Below are positions 50,787 to 59,332 of a stretch of 64,000 nucleotides of DNA, one piece after another. Origin of the DNA: Rhizohabitans arisaemae (GTDB lineage: Bacteria; Actinomycetota; Actinomycetes; Streptosporangiales; Streptosporangiaceae); the NCBI RefSeq assembly GCF_025996515.1, contig NZ_BLRH01000021.1, positions 242,690-306,689 on the forward strand, read 5' to 3'. Under the pieces are notes generated by a model. The model was not told the DNA's origin, ran no database searches, and worked only from the letters and a program-made list of their open reading frames with translations. Numbering within the stretch: the stretch's first letter is position 1; each line of letters starts with the position of its first letter. Position numbers and translations under genes: made by a program.

Positions 50787-51074
50787 ATGTCAACTGCTCA
50801 GGTTGCCGGGATACACCGTCCGGTCCATTCGCCAGTGGGGCGGAGATCCCGGCGCGCATCCTCTGACCTGCGGATCGCGCCCCCGCCGATCTCGCGGGAG
50901 GACATCAGGCTGCTCGGCATCCTGGCTACCGGCCTGCCGATCCCGATGGTCGCCCGGCACCTGTCGGTCAGCGACCGCACGGTCCGGCGCAGGATCCGGT
51001 CCATCTGCGACGAGCTGGAGGTCACCACCGCGATCGAGGCCGTCGTCTGGGCCGCCCGGCGTCGGCTGATCTAG
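50787..51074 (+). CDS. Small LuxR-type helix-turn-helix protein
   Basis: The 95-residue protein has a 35-residue basic N-terminus and a LuxR-like DNA-binding domain (ISREDIRLLGILATGLPIPM, then VARHLSVSDRTVRRRIRSIC, and DELEVTTAIEAVVWAAR). There is no sensor domain. The ATG follows GGAGGGGG. It lies directly before the large secreted enzyme, in the same direction, so it may be a local activator of that gene. A stand-alone HTH of this sort is unusual. Confidence 0.75.
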   Translation: MSTAQVAGIHRPVHSPVGRRSRRASSDLRIAPPPISREDIRLLGILATGLPIPMVARHLSVSDRTVRRRIRSICDELEVTTAIEAVVWAARRRLI

Positions 51075-51112
51075 AAACACCCGGTTCCGCTACGGGGTGC
51101 GGGACCTGTCGA

Positions 51113-54100
51113 ATGAGGATGAACATGCTGAAAGTCCCCCGGCTCGCCGCGGTGTTCGCCACGCTGTGCGTGGCCGCGCTGCTGCCGCTGATCACCACAC
51201 CCCCCGCCGCCGCCGAGCCCCCCGAATGTCCCACCGGGATCAGCAAGGTCGCCGTCGGGAAGAGAAAAATCGAGTTCTCCGGGACCGCCACCTCCGGATG
51301 TACGGTCGTCCCCGGCCGCAAGGTCGAGATCTACGCGAAGGGGTCGGACACCCCGCTCACCACGGTGACCCCCGGTGCCGACGGCGCATTCCGCGCTTCG
51401 GTCAAGCGATACTCCGGAAAGGCCGACCGGCTCAACGCGACCTTCACCGCCGTCGGAGTGGACGGCGCAGCCCGTACCGCGCTCGGCGGACCGCGGCACG
51501 TCGACACCTGGAAGGCCCGGGCCGCCAACTCCGCGCCGCGGCCGACGCCGACCACCCAGAAGGGGTTGTCGGTCAGCATGACCAGCGACGCCGAAGAGCT
51601 CGGAATCGGGCACGCGGCGATCTCCGTCGGGGTGAACTACCTGATACGGCAGGGTCCCGGCGACCCGGCGGACACCATCGAGTTCCAGTCGGGCGGCCGC
51701 ACCTTCTACTTCGACAAGTCCTACGCCGAGTGGCTGGACCACTCGATCAAGCCGCTCTCCGACAACGACACCCTCGTCTACCTGGTGCTGGTGATCGTCT
51801 ACGACGACAAGCCCAACTCCGGCTTCCCCGTCCTGGTCCACCCGGACGCGCCCACCGGGCCGCCGCCGTCCTTCATGACCTACGCCTTCAACACCGTCAC
51901 CCCGGACGGCATCGCGCACTACACGGCGCTGATGGAGTTCATCGCCCAGCGCTACTCGCGGGACGACGAGAAGTACGGCAAGGCGATCGACTACATCGTC
52001 GGCAACGAGATCAACTCGGCCGGGGTCTGGCAGCGGATGGGCGACAAGACCCTCCCGCAGTTCCTGGACAACTACGTGCCCGCGCTGCGCATCGGCCACA
52101 ACGCCGCACGTAAGTACCACAGCGACGGCCGGGTCTACATCTCGCTCGACCACTTCTGGAACTCCGCGGCCCTGCCCTCGGAGCCGCTCAAGTTCTACAA
52201 GGGCAAGGAGGTGCTGGACGGGCTCGCGGCGAAGATCAAGGCCGAAGGGGACTTCCCCTGGCACGTCGCCCACCACCCCTACCCCTCCGACATGATGGAC
52301 CCGCGGACCTGGAACGACCCGGTCACCGAGGACCCGAGCACCTCGAAGATCACCTTCAAGAACATCGCCACACTGTCGCGTTACCTGGAGCGGCCCGAGC
52401 TGCGCCACAACGGCGAGCCCCGGCGGATCATCCTCTCCGAGCAGGGCTGCCAGAGCCCGACCAACGGCGCGGCCGACCAGGAGCTGCAGGCCGCCTGCTT
52501 CGCCTACTCCTACTACAAGATCCGCGCCGCGGGCGGGATCGACGCCTACATCTGGGACCCGCAGGTGGACAACCGGGAGGCGGCCGGGCTGCGGATCGGC
52601 CTGTACACCTGGGACGACAAGCGGCAGGACTTCGCGGCACCGCCCGGTGAGAAGAAGCGGATCTACAACCTCTTCCGCGACATCGACACCGCGGACTCCC
52701 TGGCGCTGACCGAGTTCGCCAAGCCGATCATCGGGATCGGCGACTGGACCGAGGCGATCCCGAACTTCACCCCCGCGATGATCGACCGCAGGCGGACCGC
52801 GACCCAGGTTCCCGCCTACGACTACGCGGCACTCGGCGGATCCCAGCAGATCTCCGGCTTCGAGAGCGGCGTGAACGGCTGGCGCACCTCCGACCACACC
52901 CATGCGATCGAGTCGGTCGCCGACCCGCAGGCACCCCAGGGCACCAAGGTCCTGCGCACCCACTTCACCGACAAAGAGATCGTCTTCAGCAACGGCACCA
53001 ACTCCAAGGCCTGGCGCGGCGTCGACCTCCCGCTCACCACACCGCTGAACGCCACCGCCAAGCCGAACCTGGCGGTCAAGCTCCGCGTCCCCGGCACCGG
53101 GACGTTCTCCCCGGTCAACAAGTTCTCCGCCCAGATCCGGGCGTACGGCGCCGACGGCACCGTCGCCTACGGCACGGCCGCGATCAAGGCCGGCACCGAC
53201 TGGAACTCGGTCGGGATCGATCTGTCCGGCTGGGCCGGCCGCAGCCAGATCAACCGGATCAAGGTGTGGGTCAAGGGCAGCAGCGGCGACGACTGGAAGG
53301 GCACCTTCGACCTGGACGCGGTGACCCTGGCGGCCACCGCCGACGCCACGGGTCGTCCCGCCAACCTCGACCTGCGCGCCCGCGCCGACGACCGCAAGGG
53401 TGCCGGGAGCACGGTCCGCGTGGACGTGGTCAACAACGGCGGTCCCGCGCTCGCCGCCGATTTGGCCGTACAGGACTGCGACGGCGTCACCCTCAACGGA
53501 CCCGTGGCAGTCACCGGGCTGGTCGGTTCGGGTGGACGCAAGACCGTGACCGGCACCTTCGCCTCCTACACCCCCGCCGATCCCGACCACCCCAAGCTGT
53601 GCCTCACGCTCGGCGGTCACGTCTACACGGTCACCGTCGAGGTGCCGCCGCCCCCGCCGACCCTGCTGTACGACTTCGAGAACGGCACCCAGGGCTGGAA
53701 GGCCGGGGAGAACGTCAACACGGTGGCCCGGGTCTCCTCGTTCCCCAACGGGCCGCAGCGTCCGCACGGCGGTGAGGGCGCACTGGACGCGGTGCTCACC
53801 GACGGCGACGCCTCCAGGCCCAAGACCGTGTCGGTACGGCCTGCGGGCCCGCTCCGGCTCGGCGGGGTCTCCGAGGTGTACGCCTGGGTCAACGCCTACG
53901 GCGGCATCCCCGACGCCACCGGGTACGAGGCGAAGCTCACGCTGCGCAGCGGATCGGAGTCGATCTCCACGGTGCTGCCGACCTTCGTGCCGGACAAGTG
54001 GAACCGGCTGGCGATCGACGTCTCGGCCTGGCCGCACCGGAACAACGTCACCGGCATCGACGTGACCTACCGGGCGCTCGGCACCACCTTCAACTGGGTG

Positions 54101-55768
54101 GGCGGCCCGCACCTGCAGGTCGACGACGTCGGCGTGGTCGGAAACTACGACCAGACCGCCACCTGGCGTGCCGCCTGGGGTGCCTCCATCGGCGGCCACT
54201 TCGGCGGGGACAGCCCGGCCGACACCACCTACCGGCAGTCCCTGCGGCTCAGCACCGGCGGAGACGCGGTCCGGGTGCGCCTGGTCAACCCGTTCTCCTC
54301 CGCCCCGCTCGTCTTCGACCACGCCACCGTCGGCGTCCGGGAGTCCGGCGCGGCGGTACGGGGCACCCCGACCCCGCTCACCGTGGACGGCAAGGCGAAG
54401 ATCACAGTGCCGCCCGGCGAGATCGTCTACACCGACCCGGTCACCCTGGCCGTCGGGGCCGGCGACAACCTGCTGGTCAGCACGCACGCGCTGAGCTCGC
54501 TCCCGCTGCTCAGCCATGACTGGGCGAACAAGACCCAGTACCGGACTGCCGCGGGAGCCGGTGACCGCACCGGCGACCAGGGCGGTACGTCGTTCACCGC
54601 CACCGGGACCAGCACCTACTGGATCGACGCCGTGGACGTGCTCGGCAGCCAGGTGCCCGGCACGGTGGTGGTGCTCGGCGACTCCATCACCGACGGCGCC
54701 GGCGCCACCCGGGACGGCGACGACCGCTGGACCGACGTGCTCAGCGGCCGGCTGAACGCCCTGCCCGCCGCCGACCCGCGCCGCCGTGCCGTGGTCAACG
54801 CGGGGATCGGCGGGAACACCCTCAACTCCATCGGCAACCCGCAGGTCGGGGTGAACGGGCTGACCCGGCTCGACCGGGACGTGCTCAAGCAGACCGGGGT
54901 CACCGACGTCGTCGTCTTCATGGGCACCAACGACATCTACACCGGCTCCACGTCAAGCCAGGTGATCTCGGCGCTGACCACGGCCGCCGAGCGGATCCAC
55001 GCCGCGGACCTGCGGGCGATCGTGGCCACGGCCATCCCCCGGGGCAACGGCACCGGCTGGACCGCGGCCCATGAAACCCAGCGGCAGGCCCTCAACGCCT
55101 GGATCAGGTCCAACCGGGTCTTCGACGCGGTCATCGACTTCGACCCGCTGGTGGCCGACCCGGCCGACCCAACCAAGATCCGCGCGGCCTACGACGCCGA
55201 CGGCACCCACCCCAACGCCGCCGGATACGGGGTGATGGGCAACGGGGTGAACCTGGACGTCTTCACCGCGCCCCGGAGGCAGCCGGTCGTGGTCACCGGT
55301 TTCGAGGACGGCGCACCGGGCTGGACCGCCGGGACGAACGTGGCGGGTGTCTCCACCGTCTCGTCCTTCCCGAACGGGCCGCATGTGCCGTACCGGGGGC
55401 AGTTCGCCCTGCAGGCGGTGATGACGGACGGCGACGCCTCCCGGCCCAAGTCGGTCGTCTACACCCCGCAGACCCCGATCGACATGTCCGGCGCCGCGGA
55501 GGTCTCGGTTTGGTTCGACGGCTACGGCGGCATCCCCGACGCCACCGGTTACGAGGTCGAACTCACCGTCTGGAGTGACCAGGACAAGGTCTCCGGCACG
55601 ATCCGCGGCACACTGCACGATCAGTGGAGCAAGGTCGCCACCGACATCTCCCAGTGGTCGGGCCGCAACCGGGTAACCAAGATCGAGGTCACCTACCGGA
55701 TCCTCGGCACCACCTGGAACTGGTGCTGCGGCGCCCTCTTCCAGCTCGACGAACTCCAATACTCCTAA
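51113..55768 (+). CDS. Secreted multi-domain glycoside hydrolase/SGNH esterase
   Basis: The 1551-residue protein begins with a signal peptide (about 1-35). A Gly/Ser beta domain leads to a TIM-barrel of the DUF5722/GH-A type (about 150-530) with GNEINSAG (Glu near 299) after strand 4 and ILSEQGC (Glu near 442) after strand 7, likely the acid/base and nucleophile. A carbohydrate-binding-like beta module follows (about 565-740). At about 1180-1390 is an SGNH hydrolase, with GDSITDG, GxND in MGTNDIY and DGTHPN. Two copies of a beta module (about 855-1005 and 1396-1551, sharing SSFPNGP and DASRPK) frame the esterase. It probably deacylates and cuts a plant polysaccharide outside the cell. Confidence 0.85.
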   Translation: MRMNMLKVPRLAAVFATLCVAALLPLITTPPAAAEPPECPTGISKVAVGKRKIEFSGTATSGCTVVPGRKVEIYAKGSDTPLTTVTPGADGAFRASVKRYSGKADRLNATFTAVGVDGAARTALGGPRHVDTWKARAANSAPRPTPTTQKGLSVSMTSDAEELGIGHAAISVGVNYLIRQGPGDPADTIEFQSGGRTFYFDKSYAEWLDHSIKPLSDNDTLVYLVLVIVYDDKPNSGFPVLVHPDAPTGPPPSFMTYAFNTVTPDGIAHYTALMEFIAQRYSRDDEKYGKAIDYIVGNEINSAGVWQRMGDKTLPQFLDNYVPALRIGHNAARKYHSDGRVYISLDHFWNSAALPSEPLKFYKGKEVLDGLAAKIKAEGDFPWHVAHHPYPSDMMDPRTWNDPVTEDPSTSKITFKNIATLSRYLERPELRHNGEPRRIILSEQGCQSPTNGAADQELQAACFAYSYYKIRAAGGIDAYIWDPQVDNREAAGLRIGLYTWDDKRQDFAAPPGEKKRIYNLFRDIDTADSLALTEFAKPIIGIGDWTEAIPNFTPAMIDRRRTATQVPAYDYAALGGSQQISGFESGVNGWRTSDHTHAIESVADPQAPQGTKVLRTHFTDKEIVFSNGTNSKAWRGVDLPLTTPLNATAKPNLAVKLRVPGTGTFSPVNKFSAQIRAYGADGTVAYGTAAIKAGTDWNSVGIDLSGWAGRSQINRIKVWVKGSSGDDWKGTFDLDAVTLAATADATGRPANLDLRARADDRKGAGSTVRVDVVNNGGPALAADLAVQDCDGVTLNGPVAVTGLVGSGGRKTVTGTFASYTPADPDHPKLCLTLGGHVYTVTVEVPPPPPTLLYDFENGTQGWKAGENVNTVARVSSFPNGPQRPHGGEGALDAVLTDGDASRPKTVSVRPAGPLRLGGVSEVYAWVNAYGGIPDATGYEAKLTLRSGSESISTVLPTFVPDKWNRLAIDVSAWPHRNNVTGIDVTYRALGTTFNWVGGPHLQVDDVGVVGNYDQTATWRAAWGASIGGHFGGDSPADTTYRQSLRLSTGGDAVRVRLVNPFSSAPLVFDHATVGVRESGAAVRGTPTPLTVDGKAKITVPPGEIVYTDPVTLAVGAGDNLLVSTHALSSLPLLSHDWANKTQYRTAAGAGDRTGDQGGTSFTATGTSTYWIDAVDVLGSQVPGTVVVLGDSITDGAGATRDGDDRWTDVLSGRLNALPAADPRRRAVVNAGIGGNTLNSIGNPQVGVNGLTRLDRDVLKQTGVTDVVVFMGTNDIYTGSTSSQVISALTTAAERIHAADLRAIVATAIPRGNGTGWTAAHETQRQALNAWIRSNRVFDAVIDFDPLVADPADPTKIRAAYDADGTHPNAAGYGVMGNGVNLDVFTAPRRQPVVVTGFEDGAPGWTAGTNVAGVSTVSSFPNGPHVPYRGQFALQAVMTDGDASRPKSVVYTPQTPIDMSGAAEVSVWFDGYGGIPDATGYEVELTVWSDQDKVSGTIRGTLHDQWSKVATDISQWSGRNRVTKIEVTYRILGTTWNWCCGALFQLDELQYS

Positions 55769-55782
55769 CCGAACAAAACGGG

Positions 55783-55814
55783 GCCGGGTCGCACATCGTG
55801 TGCGGCCCGGCTTC
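55783..55814 (+). terminator. Strong hairpin terminator after the secreted enzyme gene
   Basis: GCCGGGTCGCACA at 55783-55795 pairs with TGTGCGGCCCGGC at 55799-55811 across a 3-base loop (one mismatch). CTTC follows, without a long U-run. It is 15 bases past the stop. Confidence 0.75.
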
Positions 55815-55881
55815 GCCGTTGCACGGAAACGGCTTGGGCGGGCTTGACCTCGAGTTAAGTAGAGGTGCCATTGTGGTCCAC

Positions 55882-56304
55882 ATGACTACGACAGGTTTTG
55901 ACGAGCAGACCCGTGAGACCGAGATCGAGGCCATCAAGAAGGTGGTCGCGGAGGTCCGGCACTACCAGCAGAACGAGCTTCCCGACGACTTCGCCGCGCT
56001 CTTCAGGGAGGATGCGATCTGGACGACGGGCCACGGCAAGCGGCTCTTCGGGCGGGATGAGATCGCGGCTTTCACCCACAAGGTGCTGCCCGGTGCGATG
56101 AAGGATTTGACGGCCAACTACGAGGTCGTCCATGTGCTGTTCATCCGGCCCGACGTGGCCGCGGTGAAGGTGCGCCAGTGGTACACGCGGGACGGCCTGC
56201 CGATCGAAGGCGAGCAGGAGGGCACCCCGATGTACGTCATGGCCAAGGAAGACGGGCGGTGGACCCTGGTCGCCTGCCAGAACACCACGGTCCTCGACTC
56301 CTGA
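55882..56304 (+). CDS. SgcJ/EcaC-type SnoaL-like protein
   Basis: The 140-residue protein is of the SnoaL/NTF2 fold: FAALFREDAIWTTGHGKRLF forms the first strand and turn, and EDGRWTLVACQNT the last strands. SgcJ/EcaC-type proteins occur in polyketide clusters and as orphans; their reactions are mostly unknown. ATG 55882 was chosen after an AAGTAGAG box. The gene stands alone, and opposite to it, downstream, lies an orphan riboswitch on the other strand. Confidence 0.85.
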   Translation: MTTTGFDEQTRETEIEAIKKVVAEVRHYQQNELPDDFAALFREDAIWTTGHGKRLFGRDEIAAFTHKVLPGAMKDLTANYEVVHVLFIRPDVAAVKVRQWYTRDGLPIEGEQEGTPMYVMAKEDGRWTLVACQNTTVLDS

Positions 56305-56347
56305 CGGCGCGGGCGCCCCTACGATCGGTGACATCGGAAAAGGATCA

Positions 56348-56380
56348 GACCTCCTGGTGACTGCGACCAGGGGGTCTTTC
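56348..56380. terminator. Hairpin: terminator or riboswitch expression platform
   Basis: GACCTCCTGGT at 56348-56358 pairs with ACCAGGGGGTC at 56366-56376 and a short T-run follows on the plus strand, so it can end the SnoaL-like transcript. On the minus strand the same hairpin buries AGGAGG, a Shine-Dalgarno, below the TPP aptamer, as expected for translation-controlling riboswitches in actinobacteria. Confidence 0.6.
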
Positions 56381-56444
56381 CTGCCGTCACGCCTGGTACA
56401 AGGCGATGTGGGCGCCGCCAAGGCACACACGAGACCTGTGGGGC

Positions 56445-56544
56445 GCTCTCCCTTCGCCGGCATTGTCCGGATCAGGTGGCTAGGGGTCACCGTTCACCTT
56501 GCGGTGCTCCGGCCTCTCAGCCCTACGGCCGCTCCCCCGTCGGA
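56445..56544 (-). promoter_or_regulatory. TPP (thiamin pyrophosphate) riboswitch, orphan
   Basis: Read 5' to 3' on the minus strand the segment has the conserved THI-box order: ACGGGGGAGC, then GGGCTGAGAGG, then CACCTGATCCGGACAATGCC and GGCGAAGGGAG. These are the core of pyrimidine-sensor and pyrophosphate-sensor helices of TPP riboswitches. No thiamin gene follows on the minus strand: the next 140 bases contain only the hairpin at 56348-56376 and then the SnoaL-like gene reading the other way. The aptamer seems intact, so either the target gene was lost or an unannotated one remains. Confidence 0.88.
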
Positions 56545-56642
56545 CGCTGCTCCTTCAGAGGTTCGGCTTGGGCTCCCTCGCTCGTCCCACAGGCCTGTCA
56601 CCAGTATATCGCGTGCGTTGAGCAGGGCCGCTAAGACGCCGT

Positions 56643-57359
56643 TCAGCAGGCACGCTGGTCGATGAGGGCGGCCAAGCCGTCCAGGATGCGCTGTAGGCCG
56701 AATTCCCACGCCTGGTTCTGTCCGCCGGATCGGGCGGTGGAGATGAGGGCCGAGGTGAGCGCGGGGAAGCGATCGCCGTGTTCCCGCATCAGGTCGCCGA
56801 GGACGGCGCCCAGCTCGGTCTCGGGGTCGCCCGTGGGGCCTGCCGCACGGGCCTGCTGGGTGATTTCGCGTACGTGACCAACCAGCAGGACGGCCGCGTC
56901 CATGCGTTCGGCGCCGCTCAGCCCTGTGCCGTCCAGCGTGGAAACGGCGTACTCCAACCAAGACAGCTCCCCGGGTCCCATGATCCGGGGCCCGACGGTG
57001 GCGTCCAGCATCCACGGGTGCCGTTGAAATCCGGCGAGCAGCTGCCGACCCCACTCCTCCAAATGCTCCCGCCAGCCGTTGCGCGGCTTCCCGGCCGCCC
57101 GGTACGGGCCGATGGCGGCGTCCACCATCAGCGCGACCAGCTCGGCCTTGCCCGGCACGTACCGGTACAAGGCCATCTTGGTGACGCCGAGTCGTGCGGC
57201 GACCCGCTGCATGGACAAGGCGGCCAAGCCGTCGGAGTCGGCGATCTCGATGCCCGCCCGCGCGATGCGGTCCAGGTCGAGCGTCGGCCGAGGGCCCCGT
57301 GCCGGTCTGGGGTGCGGGCCCCACAGCAGCCGCGCCATCTCGGCGTGCGTGCCACCCAT
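56643..57359 (-). CDS. TetR-family transcriptional regulator
   Basis: The 238-residue repressor has an N-terminal TetR HTH (LDLDRIARAGIEIADSDGLA, then ALSMQRVAARLGVTKMALYRYV) and a helical C-terminal domain of the TetR_C tetracycline/actinorhodin-like type. The ATG at 57359 gives a normal length. It is divergent from the FAD monooxygenase gene, with a perfect 15-base palindrome at 57428-57442 in between, a classic arrangement for a TetR repressor and its target oxygenase. Confidence 0.92.
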   Translation of the reverse strand: MGGTHAEMARLLWGPHPRPARGPRPTLDLDRIARAGIEIADSDGLAALSMQRVAARLGVTKMALYRYVPGKAELVALMVDAAIGPYRAAGKPRNGWREHLEEWGRQLLAGFQRHPWMLDATVGPRIMGPGELSWLEYAVSTLDGTGLSGAERMDAAVLLVGHVREITQQARAAGPTGDPETELGAVLGDLMREHGDRFPALTSALISTARSGGQNQAWEFGLQRILDGLAALIDQRAC

Positions 57360-57427
57360 GTCTGCCGCCCCCAGCCCTGGCCTTGCCGAACCCACATAAC
57401 TGCGTCTACAGTACACGGTAATTATTA

Positions 57428-57442
57428 GTGTCCATTGGACAC
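57428..57442. promoter_or_regulatory. TetR-type operator palindrome
   Basis: GTGTCCATTGGACAC is a perfect inverted repeat with one central base. It sits between the divergent TetR and monooxygenase genes, overlapping the expected -10 region of the latter. Confidence 0.75.
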
Positions 57443-57464
57443 AGTTTCTTGTCTGGGGGAGTCC

Positions 57465-58652
57465 GTGAACAGGAAAGTCCTCATCTCCGGCGCAAGCGTC
57501 GCCGGGCCGGCGCTGGCCTACTGGCTGGGGCGCCACGGCTTCAAGCCGACCGTCGTCGAACTGGCCCCGGCCCTGCGCGAGGGCGGCCAGGCCGTCGACT
57601 TCCGCGGGGAGACACATCTGACCGTGCTCGAACGCATGGGCCTGCTCCCCGAACTGCACCGCATCCAGACCGGGGGCAGCCCGATGCACTTCGTCGACGA
57701 AGGCGGCAGGACCTTGCTGCACCTCCCGGCCGAGTTCGCCGGCGGCGGGCTGGAGGTGCTCCGCGGAGACCTGGCCCGGGTGCTGTACGAGCACAGCCTC
57801 CCCTACGCGGAGTACGTCTTCGGCGACTCGATCACCCACCTCGCCGAGACCTCCTCAGGCGTGCGAGTCGATTTCCGCAGCGGCGCCTCGGATGAATTCG
57901 ACCTGGTGATCGGCGCGGACGGGCTGCATTCCAACGTCCGCCGCCTCGCCTTCGGTCCGGAGAAGGACTACGTCAAGCACCTCGGCTACTACGCGGCCAC
58001 CTGGCGGCTGCCCAACTACCTGGGACTCGTCAAGGGCTCGGTCTGCCACAACGCGCCGGGACGGCTCGCCTCCGTGGGCGCCGACCATCGGGACGCGGCG
58101 CGAGCGGGCGCGTTCTTCGTCTTCGCGGCGCCGGAGCTGCCGTACGACCGCCACAACCCCGAACAGGCGAAGCGCCTGATCGTCGACGCCTTCTCCGGGC
58201 TCGGCTGGGAGGTGCCGCGGCTGCTCGACTCGCTCCACCCGGCCTCCGACCTCTACTTCGACTCGATCAGCCGGGCGGATGTGGACGCCTGGTCCACCGG
58301 ACGGGTGTGCCTCGTCGGGGACGCCGCGTGCGGAGCCACCATCGGCGGCATGGGCACGGGGACCGCGATGGTCGCCGCCTACGTCCTGGCGAGCGAACTC
58401 GCCCGGGACCCAGGAGCCCCCCGGACGGCGTTCATCCGGTATGAGAGCAGGCTCCGCGACTACGCCAAGAGCTGCCAGGCGGGCGGCGACCGCACCGGGA
58501 GGTTCCTGGCACCCAAGACCGCCATGGGCGCACGTCTCCGCAACACCCTGCTGTCCCGCCCCTCCCTCCTGAACTGGATGCTCAAGCAGGGCGAGAAGAT
58601 CACCAGCGCCATCGACCTGCCCGACCACCCCGTGCCCCGTCCACACCCGTAG
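57465..58652 (+). CDS. FAD-dependent monooxygenase
   Basis: The 395-residue flavoprotein resembles aromatic hydroxylases of the PHBH/TetX fold. Motifs are ISGASVAGPALAYWLGRHG (dinucleotide fold), DLVIGADGLHSNVR (DG motif) and GRVCLVGDAACG (GD motif). It uses NAD(P)H and O2 to hydroxylate aromatic or polyketide substrates; TetX-like members also inactivate tetracyclines. GTG 57465 follows GGGGGA and yields the canonical start. Divergent TetR control suggests induction by its substrate or by a drug. Confidence 0.9.
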   Translation: MNRKVLISGASVAGPALAYWLGRHGFKPTVVELAPALREGGQAVDFRGETHLTVLERMGLLPELHRIQTGGSPMHFVDEGGRTLLHLPAEFAGGGLEVLRGDLARVLYEHSLPYAEYVFGDSITHLAETSSGVRVDFRSGASDEFDLVIGADGLHSNVRRLAFGPEKDYVKHLGYYAATWRLPNYLGLVKGSVCHNAPGRLASVGADHRDAARAGAFFVFAAPELPYDRHNPEQAKRLIVDAFSGLGWEVPRLLDSLHPASDLYFDSISRADVDAWSTGRVCLVGDAACGATIGGMGTGTAMVAAYVLASELARDPGAPRTAFIRYESRLRDYAKSCQAGGDRTGRFLAPKTAMGARLRNTLLSRPSLLNWMLKQGEKITSAIDLPDHPVPRPHP

Positions 58653-58710
58653 GCGACCGCCACGGTCCTCGTCCTGGTCCCCCGGGGAGGTGGACCAGGT
58701 TGGCTGCCGG

Positions 58711-59026
58711 TCAGCCGGTGAAGGACCAAGCGCCGAAGCGGCCCCAGACAATGAACGCCGCAAGCGCCAGACAGATCAGGTTCAGCATCGCGAACCGGAA
58801 CTCACCGCGGCGGGCGTGGGTGGTCATCGCGCCGATCATCAGCAAGACCCAGCAGAGGGCGGTCATCGGCACGGGAACCGGTGCGACATCGACCACGGCG
58901 GGCAGGATCAAGCCCACCGCGGCCAGGATTTCCAGGACGCCGATGGCCTTGACGGCTGCCGAGCATCTGGTAGGCGATGGCGAAGGCCCGTGGCCGCAGT
59001 TCGCCGTACAGCTCTGAGGTGCACAT
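58711..59026 (-). pseudogene. Fused remnants of SigJ N-terminus and DoxX
   Basis: The minus strand 59026-58980 reads MCTSELYGELRPRAFAIAYQ, the start of a SigJ-type sigma factor. At about 58975 the frame shifts into a DoxX-like protein (AVKAIGVLEILAAVGLILPA, then ITHARRGEFRFAMLNLICLA in slightly altered form) ending at 58711. Neither part is complete. A related intact sigJ and DoxX pair lies directly to the right on the plus strand. Confidence 0.7.
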
Positions 59027-59332
59027 ATCCCGTCAGCTCAATCCGTCGGTGAAGCCGGTGCGCCGGCTCGGCCAGCGCGGCATCCGGCCCAGTTCGGGGT
59101 TGGTCTTGACGGTGGAGATCCCGCTGAACGGCAGTGACCCACATCACACGCCATGCTCTCCGGGTGGCTCACCGCTCATCAACCGCATTCACCGGACGAC
59201 GGTCCGATAGATGCCTGCGGCGTTGCTGCGATCAGCACCGTCACGCAGCATGATCCAGGATGAAAGGCGCGTCGTCACTGGGACCAAGGCGCCTCACATG
59301 GGTACGGTCGCTGGTTGATGGAGGAATGCGAC

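Noticed and set aside
51071-54517. 1148-codon open frame on the minus strand
   Set aside because: It is the antisense of the secreted multi-enzyme gene, whose signal peptide and catalytic motifs are clear; the composition (Asp/Gly/Val/Arg-rich) is that of a GC-rich shadow frame.
55855-56490. Minus-strand open frame downstream of the TPP aptamer as its target gene
   Set aside because: It starts inside the aptamer and then runs antisense to the SnoaL-like gene; composition is shadow-like and no thiamin-related motif is present.
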